This document shows, piece after piece, positions 35,932 through 45,960 of a stretch of 64,000 nt of DNA (positions are counted from its first letter, which is position 1; every line of letters begins with the position of its first letter). Both the position numbers and the translations under genes were made by a program. Source of the DNA: Diospyros lotus (taxonomy: Eukaryota; Streptophyta; Magnoliopsida; Ericales; Ebenaceae). The stretch covers positions 5,268,587-5,332,586 of the forward strand of contig NW_026267104.1 in the NCBI RefSeq assembly GCF_014633365.1. Direction: 5' to 3'. The notes beneath the pieces were generated by a model. It saw only the letters and a program-made list of their open reading frames with translations. It was not told where the DNA came from and ran no database searches.

Positions 35932-36257
35932 ATATTATTTTTATAAATAAATTGGGAAAGTTTGTGTTGTAAGCCAATGAAGAGATTTTCTACTTTTCTC
36001 TGATCATTTGAGTGTGTGTTGGATATGTAAAATGGTTTGCATTTGATGCAGAAAACTTGAATTCAGTTCTGTGTTGACCAGACCAGACGTTGTCGTCTTC
36101 AATATTCTTGCCTTGCTTTCATATTTTCTTTTCTTTTAAATGAACTCTGAACATTAATGGCCCTTTGCTTTCATAATACATCTAAGTGACCCTTTGGAGA
36201 TGAGATCAAACAATTAAATTCGGAATAAAGAAAAAAAAAATATAAAAGATTGTGAAC

Positions 36258-36258
<1 letters not shown>
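35932..36258 (+). other. 3' flank of Lhcb1 copy 2; start of duplicated segment
   Basis: The 3' UTR lies here. From about 36088 (CTTCAATATTCTTGCC) to beyond the tRNA the sequence is repeated at 43715 onward, so the left edge of the segmental duplication falls inside this flank. Confidence 0.65.

Positions 36259-36338
<80 letters not shown>
36259..36338 (-). tRNA. trnL-UAG: tRNA-Leu (anticodon UAG), copy 1
   Basis: The minus strand gives an 80-nt type II tRNA: 7-bp acceptor stem (GACAGTT with AGCTGTC), A73 discriminator, A box TGGCCGAGTGG, anticodon stem CCAGA/TCTGG around TTTAGGC (anticodon TAG), an extended variable arm, and T arm GTGGGTTCAAATCCCAC (B box). No intron and no encoded CCA. An oligo-T tract downstream on the minus strand can end Pol III transcription. 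It reads CUA-type Leu codons. Confidence 0.95.
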
Positions 36339-36383
36339 CGCTTGACTATGTCAGCTCACCTTACATTCTAAATATTAAGAGGT

Positions 36384-36456
<73 letters not shown>
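36384..36456. repeat. (CT)n microsatellite
   Basis: About 36 CT repeats. The equivalent run in the duplicate (44758-44783) has about 13. Confidence 0.95.
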
Positions 36457-36459
<3 letters not shown>

Positions 36460-36649
36460 ATCTGCCCTTCTCTTAATTTTCTTATATTGACAAAATATTT
36501 GGAAATTAATTCCTTTAATTAAATTCCAATTTGTTTCAAACTTTAATTTATCTTAATTAGTTATATATAATAGCTCTAGAAACCTTACTTCCTCTTGAAT
36601 TTTGGTTTCCTACTTTTAAAAATTCGACTGTTACATATAAATAGTATTT

Positions 36650-38362
36650 TGATAAAAATATTAGTTTAAAAAAAAGGATGAATTAACCTTTTTTACTCTT
36701 TTTAAAATTTAAATTTAAATAAAAAGAATTGAAAAAAGAATGCAGTGAAGGAAAGAACAAGTGCATAACATAAGATGTAAAGTGATTCAGTTTCAATTGC
36801 TTAGTCAACTATCTTAGTTCACAATTAAGGATTTTGTAAATACACACAAAGTGTATTATATTATCTTGTAGTTTTTACAGACTTAAATACAAAGCTTTAT
36901 AGTTGTTTTTTTACAAATAGGCTCAGCTAACCATTGTTTTTCAAGAATCAAGCATAATTTATCACACTTGGCTTTTGATACTTAGCTCAACCAAAACCGA
37001 TACACTGCCTTTCAAAATATCAGACGTAAACTTTTACAAATTTCACAAATAACATGAAAGGATTTCTCAAAAAAAAAAAATGCAATGAAATAATAAGTAC
37101 TAAGTCTTTTTTCTTGAATAAGAGAGTTATAAAATTTTGAATAAAGAACATTCTCTTAGAAATTTCATAAAAGAATTTTGAAATAACATTGTGATAAGCA
37201 AGAGAATTTAAATAAGATCCCTGAAAGCTTTTGGAGATAGCTCTAGAGTTTTATATTCAATTCTTCTATTATTCTTCAAGTAGTTTCATCTCATATTTAT
37301 AGATTTTTTATATTGAATGTTAGCTGACATGATAAGTGACAATTAGAATGTTTCAATTGTCTTATAACTGTCATTTTTTTGTCTCTATAAGCACTAAATA
37401 ACATATATTAATTCATAAAAGAACATTCATATTATTTAAAATGCATTAAATGATCTAAAAAGTTGAAACTAACAAGTATTTATAATGCGTACAATGACTA
37501 TATTTTTCGAAATTTGATAATAGTTACTCGATTAATATATGAGTTTACTCGACTAATATAGCGTTTTACTCGATTGAACTTTTCATGTAATCGATTATCT
37601 GACAAGTTTACATGAGTATGACCAAGTCATTACTTGACTAATACAGAAGCCACAGAGACTTTACATTACTCACTCAACTACAAGGTTAAGATTACTCGAT
37701 TAACATAAAACTTCACTCGAGTACTAACACTTGTTATTCAATTGTTTTAGGTCCAAAGACTTAACTAGAAACCAATCTATCTCCATATATTTACTCAATT
37801 TATAAAATACCTAAGTCGATTAAAAATATAAGCTTCACTAGAGTAAAAAAATGCTCAAATTATATAGTTTTAGGGATACTCAATTATTTAGAAAAAGCTC
37901 ACTTGAGTGATAAAATATCTTTACTTGATTTCAAAAGCACCATATTCAATTTAATTAGCCTTAAGATAACAGAACTTTGCATAATATACTCACCCAGCCA
38001 ACACTTAGATCTGGCTCTACCCAAACTTTTCTGGTTCACCCAAGTAGGAACTTATGATAGTCGATTTGATTAAGTCACATACTCGATTGTTTTTGAAAGA
38101 ATGTTGAATAATACTTGATTGATTATATCAAAAAAAAATTCATACTTGGTCGATTTTCATAAAGATTTTCTCATAAATTCTATAACATACTTAACTAATA
38201 CAAAAAATATACTCAACTATTTTAAAAAAGATATATAAATATGAAAATTTTCAATTTAAAAAAATAAAATATTTTGAAAATCATCAATAAATCAAATTTA
38301 TTAATAATATATTTAATCATTAAAAATATTTTCTCAATAAATCAAAATACAAATTTCTCAAC
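36650..38362 (-). mobile_element. Solo LTR of copia type, with empty site in the duplicate
   Basis: Starts TGATAAAAATATTAG and ends ATTTCTCAACA, with duplications TATTT at 36645-36649 and 38363-38367. The reverse complement begins TGTTGAGAAATTTG, a common copia LTR start. It is 1713 bp with no coding and many ACTCGATTA/TCGAGTA words. The duplicated segment has the uninterrupted target (TATTT at 45166-45170), which independently confirms both edges. The TATA-like box and tail order indicate minus-strand orientation. Confidence 0.9.
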
Positions 38363-38545
38363 ATATTTTAAAAAAATATTTTATTGACATGACTTTATGA
38401 CACCAAAACATATTGTTTGCTTACATAATAATATAAAAAGAAGTATAGATATTAGTTTTAAAATCATCAAGTTCAATGTTATTTTTAAGTTTGTAATTTC
38501 TAATAAATCACATTAATTTGTATAAAAATTTCACATGAAACCGAT

Positions 38546-40099
38546 GGATCGATATATGATAGAAAGTTTGTTTAAAATGAAATCTTTATCTATTATTCTG
38601 TTTTTATCCTGAAAAAGAGATATCATTTAATATGAAAAAAAACAGTTAGTTGTAGATGAAAAATATTTCCTATAATTATAAACATATATATATCTGTGTG
38701 TGTGTGGGGGGGGGGGGGGGGGGGGGCGCTCTTCAATTATCTATTTTTGTAATCAAAGTAGCTCTAATTTAGAATTATAACCACCCAATCTTAAAACTTT
38801 CTCAAATTTTGAACTTTTTCTAAAACACAAATTAACCTAATAATTAATTTACATTATCCAAATGTATTACTTTGATTATTCTATTAACTCTTATTTTCTT
38901 TTGAGAAATTCGTTTATTAATTAATTAGTTATTTTGATTTATAGTTGCAGGATTACATTAATTATCCAATAATTATATAAAAACATGTTTGGATATACTA
39001 ATTAATTATATAATAAAAGATTTTTTTATGAACTGTAAAAACCATAATATATATTTGATTTAAGAGGATTTGAAAATAACTTGTTGAATAAAAGATTTTA
39101 TTTAACTCTTAAATTAATGATGATAACACATTCATAATCCATTGATCGAAAAAATGGCGGTGCAATTTGAAATGAACTGGAGCTTAATTATCCAAACGAA
39201 AACAATCAAGAGTTTTTCTCCCACTCCGCTCTATAATCACAACATTGGAGAGCACAAAGCATGTTTTTTCTTTCTCTCGATATATGATAGAAAGTTTGTT
39301 TAAAATATATTCCTCATCTATTAATTGTTCTATTTTTATTAAAAAGATATCCTCCAATATGAAAAATGATACTAATTAGTTATAGATGAAAGATATTTCA
39401 TATAATTGTAAATATATATATACTCTTCAATTATCTATTTTTGAAATCAAAGTAGTTCTAATTTAGAATCATAACCACCCAATCATAACCAAAATTTGAA
39501 CTTTCTCTAAAACAAAAATTAATGTAATAATTATTTTACATTATCCAAATGTATTATTTTGATTATTCCATTAACTCTTATTTTCTTTTGACAAATTCTA
39601 TTACTTAGTTATTTTTTATTTATAGTTGTAGGATTACATTAATTATCCAATAATTATATAATTCATGTTTAAATAAAATTAATTATACAATAAAAGATTT
39701 TTTATTTTTTTATTAACTATGAAAATCATAATATATATTTGATTTAAGGGGATTTGTAAATAACTTGTTGAATAAAAGATTTTGTTTAACTGTTAAATTA
39801 ATGATGATAATACATTCATAATCCATCGATTGAGAAGATTAAGGTAGTGCAACTTAAGAAAACTCAAACTTATTCAATTTAAAACAATAGAGAGTTTTTC
39901 TCCCTCTACAGCATTGGAGAGCACAAAGTATATTTTTTCTTTCTCTTCCAAAGATCAATGGATATATGATAAAAAATTTGTTCAAAATGCAATCCTTATG
40001 ATCTATTGATCTATTTTTATCTTGAAAGGAAAGAGATATCATTCAATATGAAAAAGGACAGTTAGTTGTAGATGAAAAATATTTCCTATAATTGTAAAT

Positions 40100-40132
<33 letters not shown>

Positions 40133-40816
40133 CACACTCTTCAATTATCTATTTTTGTAATCAAAGTAGTTAATTATAATTTAGATATAACCACCCAATC
40201 TTAAAACTTCCCTAAATTTTGAACTTTCTAAAACACAAATTACTCTAATAATTTACTTTTATTATTCTATTAAGTCTTGTTTTCTTTTGACAAATTCATT
40301 TATTAATTAGTTATTATTTTGATTTATAATTACAGGATTACATTAATTATCCAATAATTATATAAAAACATGTTTAGATAAACTTGATTATGTAATAAAA
40401 GATTTTTCATTTTTCTATGAACTGTGAAACCATAATATATATTTGGTTTAAGGGATTTGTAAATAATTTGTTGAATAAAAGGTTTTGTTTAAATCTTAAA
40501 TTAATGATGATAATACATTCATAATCCATCGGTTGAGAAGATTAAAGTGGTGCAATTTGAAGAGAACTCAGAATTATCCAAATAAAAATAACCTAGAATT
40601 TCTCTCCACTATATAATCACATCATTGACGAGCACAAAGAATGTTTTTTTTTCCTCTTCCAAAGATCAATAGATATATGATAGAAAATTTGTTTAAAATG
40701 CAATCTTTATCTATTGTTCTATTTTTATTCTAAAACGAAAGAGATATCATCCAATATGAAAAAAGATATTTAGTTGTAGAAGAAAGATATTTATTATAAT
40801 TGTAAACATATACACA

Positions 40817-40851
<35 letters not shown>

Positions 40852-42279
40852 TCTTCAATTATCTATTTTTGTAATCAAGGTAGTTCTAATTTAGAATTAT
40901 AACCACCCAATCTTAAAACTTCCCTAAATTTTGAAATTCCTCTAAAACACAAATTATCTAAAAATTAATTTACTTTATCCGAATGTATTACTTTGATTAT
41001 TCTATTAAATCTTATTTTCTTTTGAATTTTTTTTTTATTAATTAGTTATTTTGATTTATAGTTGTAGGGTTACATTAATTATCCAATAATTATATAAAAA
41101 CATGTTTAGATAAACTAATTAATTATGTAATCAAAGATTTTTCATTTTTCTATGAACTGTGAAAACCATAATATATGTTTGATTTAAGAGAATTTCTAAA
41201 TAACTTGTTGAATAAAAGATTTTATTTTAACTGTTAAATTAATGATGATAATACATTCATAATTCATCAATTGAGAAGATTAAGGTAATACAATTTGAAG
41301 AGAACTCAAGCTTATTCAAATGAAAACAACCGAATGTTTTTTTCTCTCTCTACTATATAATCACAATTTTGGAGAACAGAAAACGTGATTTTTCTTCCTC
41401 TTTCAAAGATCGATATATGATATAAAGTTTGTTCAAAATGCAATATTTATCTATTTTATTCTAAAACGAAAGAAATATCATTCAATATAAAAAAGGATAG
41501 TCACTTGTAGATGAAAAATATTTCGTATAATTGTAATTAAGCACATATATATACACACATATACTCTTCAATTATCTATTTTTCTAATCAAAATAGTTAT
41601 AATTTAGAATTATAACCACCCAATATAAAAACTTCCCCAAATTTTGAACTTTTTTCTAAAACAAAAATTAATCTAATAATTAATTTACATTATCCAAATA
41701 TATTACTTTGATTATTCTATTAACTCTTATTTTTTTTAAAAAAAATTCCTTTATTAATTAATTACTTATTTTGATTTATTATTGCAGGATTACATTAATT
41801 ATTCAATAATTATATAAAAACATGTTTAGATAAATTAATTACTTATATAATAATTTTTTTTTTATTTTTTTATGAAATGTGAAAACCATAATGCATATTT
41901 GGTTTAAGAGGATTTGAAAATAACTTGTTGAATAAGAGATTTTGTTTAACTCTTAAATTAATAATGATAACACATTCATAATCTATCGTTGAGAAGATTA
42001 AGGTGGTGCAATTTGAAAAGAATTCGGGCTTATCCAAATGAAAATAATTGAGAATTTTTCTCCCTTTCCACTATATAATCAAAGAATTGGAGAGCATAAA
42101 ACATACTTTTTCTTTCTCTTCCAAAGATCCATATATGATAGAAAGTTTGTTTAAAGTGCAATCCTTATCTATATATTGTTCTATTTTTATCCTAAAACGA
42201 AAAGGCTATCATCCAATATGATAAAAGATATTTAGTTGTAGAAGAAAGATATTTGCTATAATTGTAAACACACACACAA

Positions 42280-42310
<31 letters not shown>

Positions 42311-43722
42311 TATACTCTTCAATTATCTATTTTTATAATCGAAGTAATTCAAATTTAGAATTATAACCACCCAACCTTAAAACTTCCCTAAATTTTGAAC
42401 TTCTTCTAAAACACAAATTATCTAATAATTAATTTACATTATCCAAATATATTACTTTGATTATTGTATTAACTCTTATTTTCTTTTGACAAATTTGTTT
42501 ATTTATTAATTATTTATTTTGATTTATAGTTACAGGATTACATTACTTATCCAATAATTACATAAAACATGTTTAGATAAACTAATTAATTATATAATAA
42601 AAGATTTTTTCATTTTTTTATGAATTGTGAAAACCATAATATATATTTGATTTAAGAGGATTTGAAAATAACTTGTTGAATAAAAGATTTTGTTTAACTC
42701 TTAAATTAATGATGATAACGCATTCATAATCCATCGATCGAGAAGATTAAGGTGGTGCAATTTGAAGAGAACTCGTGTTTATCCAAATGAAAAATAATAT
42801 AACCGATAGTTTTTCTCCCTCTCCATTATATAATCATAGCATTGGAGAGCATAAAACATGTTTTTTCTTCCTCTTGATATATGATAGAAAGTTTGTTTAA
42901 AATGTAATCCTTATCTTTTGTTCTATTTTTATTAAAGAGATATCATCCAATATGAAAAATGATACTTAGTTATAAATGAAAGATATTTCCTTTAATTATA
43001 AATATATATATATATATACTCTTCAATTATCTATTTTTGTAATCAAAATTGTTCTAATTTAGAATCATAACCACCCAATCATAACCAAATTTTGAACTTT
43101 CTCAAAAACACAAATTAATGTAATAATTATTTTACATTATCCAAATGTATTATTTTGATTATTCCATTAAGTCTTATTTTCTTTTGAAAAATTATATTAC
43201 TTAGTTATTTTTGATTTATAGTTGCAGGATTACATTAATTATCTAAAAATTATATAAAAACATGTTTAGATAAAATTAATTATACAATAAATATTTTTTA
43301 TTTTTTTATGAACCGTGAAAACCATAATATATATTTGATTTAGGGAATTTGTAAATAACTTGTTGAATAAAAGATTTTGTTTAACTATTAAATTAATGAT
43401 TATAATACATTCATAATCCATTGGTTGTGAAGATTAAGGTGGTGCAATTTAAAGAGAACTCAGACTTATCCAAGTGAAAACAATTGAGAGTTTTTCTCCC
43501 TCTCTTATATAATCACAACATTGAAGAGCACAAAGTATGTTTTTTCTTCCTCTTCCAAAGATCGATTGATATATGATAGAAGTTTATTCAAAATGCAATC
43601 CTTATCTATTGTTTTATTTTTATTTTTTTGAAATAAAAGAGACATCAATCAATATGAAAAAACATAATTAGTTGTAGATGAAAGATATTTCTTATAATTG
43701 TAAGCATATATATACTCTTCAA
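38546..43722 (+). repeat. Tandem array of beta-xylosidase promoter/5' UTR units
   Basis: Seven complete units and a partial eighth, each about 0.7 kb, start near 38546, 39276, 39959, 40671, 41412, 42129, 42875 and 43567. Each begins with an ATATATGATAGAAAGTTTG-like block. It continues through CTCTTCAATTATCTATTTTT, GATTACATTAATTATCCAA, AATGATGATAACACATTC and GATTAAGGTGGTGCAATTTG. It ends with CACTATATAATCACA, CATTGGAGAGCACAAA and CTCTTCCAAAGATCG. The same blocks at 45342-45957 form the promoter and leader of the beta-xylosidase starting at 45961, with the last block ending 3 bases before its ATG. No unit carries coding sequence. Anchors for the leader block are near 39244, 39913, 40624, 41368, 42086, 42841 and 43520. 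Confidence 0.9.
38706..38726 (+). repeat. G21 homopolymer after (TG)n
   Basis: Twenty-one G in a row follow a short TG repeat inside the first promoter unit. Other units have AT or AC repeats at this place. Its length is uncertain in any assembly. Confidence 0.9.
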
Positions 43723-43790
43723 TATTTTTGCTTTGCTTTCATATTTTCTTTTGAATGGACTCTGAACATTAATTGCAATATACACTTAAG

Positions 43791-44565
43791 AGGCTGTTTG
43801 TGTAAATCTTAGAAGTTGGTTAGAATTTAAGTTAATAACGTGTTTTGATAAATGTGGTTTAAGCTATTATTTATATAGTTGTGTATTTTGTTTGAAAAAG
43901 TTGATAAGTTATAAAATCTTAACAAAAAGACTAAAATGAATATATTGCTGAATAATATAAATAAAATTCATAAAAATACTAATTTTTAATAAAAATAAAT
44001 TATAAATTAATATCCAATCGATAAAATTATTATAATTATATATTGATAAATTATACATAATTATTAAAAAATATATTAATACAATGCCTTATAATTAATT
44101 TAGATTTAATTCATAAAAATATTAAATATAATAATATAATAAATATTAAATATATATATATATGTTAAATATATATATAGATGGAGAAGACAACAGGCGG
44201 ATGATGGAGAAGGCAACGATGGAATATGGAGAAAGCGGGGATGGAGGCAGTGACAACTGGAGATGGAAGCTGCAATAATGAAAGTCAGTTATGAACAAAA
44301 CTGCGATAATAAAGGGCAAAGAGATGCGAGAGTAATGTTGGAAATAATTGAGTTGTTTGAAGATAAATTTATAATTGAATTGTCAAAGAAATAAGCTACC
44401 AATAGGTTATTTAGAAAAGTTGAAAGTAACTTATTAGAAATGCTATTAAAATAACAAGTAGCATTTAAACTATTGAATTTTAAACAAATAGATAATAAAA
44501 TAAATTATTTAGCATTTCAGCAGCAACACAACTTATAAGCAGTCAAGCAGCCAAACACCCCCCTA
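43791..44565 (-). mobile_element. hAT-like non-autonomous element
   Basis: This block is absent from copy 1 of the duplication (compare 36170-36195). The left end reads GGCTGTTTGTGTAAA and the reverse complement of the right end GGGGTGTTTGGCTGC. Flanking sequence (CTTAAGAG and CCTAGCGA) resembles the uninterrupted CTAAGTGA, fitting a decayed 8-bp duplication. The right end matches the fragment at 1739-1890. No coding. Confidence 0.6.
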
Positions 44566-44633
44566 GCGACTCTTTGGAGATGAGATCAAACAATTAAATT
44601 CGGAATAAGAAAAAAACAAAAAGCATGGAAACC

Positions 44634-44713
<80 letters not shown>
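44634..44713 (-). tRNA. trnL-UAG: tRNA-Leu (anticodon UAG), copy 2
   Basis: Identical over all 80 nt to the gene at 36259-36338, including A73 and both internal promoter boxes. An oligo-T stretch (CTTTTTG on the minus strand) lies just downstream. It arose with the segmental duplication. Confidence 0.95.
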
Positions 44714-44715
<2 letters not shown>

Positions 44716-44757
44716 CTTGAGTCTGGTTGCTCACCTCAAATTCTAAAAGTTACGCTG

Positions 44758-44783
44758 TGCTCTCTCTCTCTCTCTCTCTCTCT
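44758..44783. repeat. (CT)n microsatellite, duplicate copy
   Basis: About 13 CT repeats at the place where copy 1 has about 36. Confidence 0.9.
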
Positions 44784-45341
44784 TAATTTTCTTATATTGA
44801 CTAAATATTTGGAAATTAATTCCTTTAATTAGATTTTTTTTGTAGAACTTGAATGGGATTTTGATATATAATGTAGTCAGATGTGACTTTATTAATTATT
44901 GTCTTTTGGTAGAATTATTACTTGGGTGTTTTATCCTTATAAATTTTGTGTATATAAAATAGCGTTTAATATGCTAGAATATTTTTAATTATCCAATTAG
45001 TGTTTTATCACATCTCCATTTTGAATTAGAATTAAATTCCAATTTGTTTCAATCTTTAACTTATCCTAATTTATATTTAATAGCTCTAAAAACCTTATTT
45101 CCTCTTGAATTTTTGTTTCCTCTAATTTGTCTCCTTTTAAAAATTGGGGTAATACATATAAACAATATTTAAAAAAAAATTATTGACATGCGTTTATGAG
45201 ACCAAAACATATTATTTGCTTACACATATAACAATACAAAAAGAAGTATAGATATTAGTTTAAGTTGAATGTTATATATTTTTAAGTTTGTAATTTCTAA
45301 TAAATCACATTAATTTGTATAAAAATTTCACATGCAACTAT

Positions 45342-45960
45342 GAATATATGATAGAAAATTTGTTCAAAATAAAATATTTATCTATTGTTCTATTTTTATC
45401 CTAAAACGAAAGAGATATCATCAATATGAAAAAGAATAGTTAATTAATTGTACATGATAGATATCTCTCCTATATATATATATATAATTTTCAATTATCT
45501 ATTTTTGTAATCAAATTAAGTAGTTCTAGTTTTGAACTTTATCTAAAACACAAATTAATCTAATAATTAATTTACATTATCCAAATGTATTACTTTGATT
45601 ATTCTATTAACTCTTATTTTTTGTTGACAAATTCATTATTAATTAGTTATTTTGATTTATATATAGTTGTAGGATTACATTAATTATACAATAATTATAT
45701 AATAACATATTTAGATAAACTAATTAATTCTATAAATAAATTGTTGAATGAAAGATTTTGTTTAATTGTTAAATTTATGACGATAATACATTCATAATCT
45801 ATCGGTTGAGAAGATTAAGGTGGTGGAATTTGAAAAGAATTCAAAATTATCCAAATGAAAATAACCGATAATTTTTCTACCTCTCCACTATATAATCACA
45901 GCATTGGAGAGCACAAAACATGCTTCTTCTTCTTCTTTTCTTACTCTTCCAAAGATCGCC
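45342..45960 (+). promoter_or_regulatory. Promoter and 5' leader of beta-xylosidase A
   Basis: One unit of the same family as the array at 38546-43722, here joined to the gene. The TATA box CTATATAATC is at 45888-45897, giving a leader of about 35-40 bases. The leader ends ATCGCC before ATGG, a strong start context. Confidence 0.75.

Larger units (their letters stand above)
36088..36649. repeat. Segmental duplication, copy 1 (tRNA-Leu segment, left part)
   Basis: It matches 43715-45170 apart from the hAT insertion in the second copy. Shared landmarks are GCTTTCATATTTTC, CTCTGAACATTAAT, CTTTGGAGATGAGATCAAAC, the tRNA-Leu gene, a (CT)n run, and ATATTTGGAAATTAATTCC. The homology resumes after the solo LTR at 38368-38545, which matches 45171-45341. 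Confidence 0.85.
43715..45341. repeat. Segmental duplication, copy 2 (tRNA-Leu segment)
   Basis: At about 43715-43730 the sequence switches from promoter unit 8 to the Lhcb1 3'-flank copy at a shared CTTCAAT word. It then matches 36088-36649 and, from 45166, 38363-38545. It carries a hAT-like insertion (about 43791-44565) and lacks the solo LTR of copy 1. It joins directly to the promoter unit of the beta-xylosidase. Confidence 0.85.

Noticed and set aside
38546..43722. Regular array considered as CRISPR or centromeric satellite
   Set aside because: The host is a plant, units are 0.7 kb with TATA boxes, and they match the adjacent gene promoter.
45904..45960. Upstream extension of the beta-xylosidase A frame
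   Set aside because: It has no ATG. The ATG at 45961 has an excellent context and starts a signal peptide.
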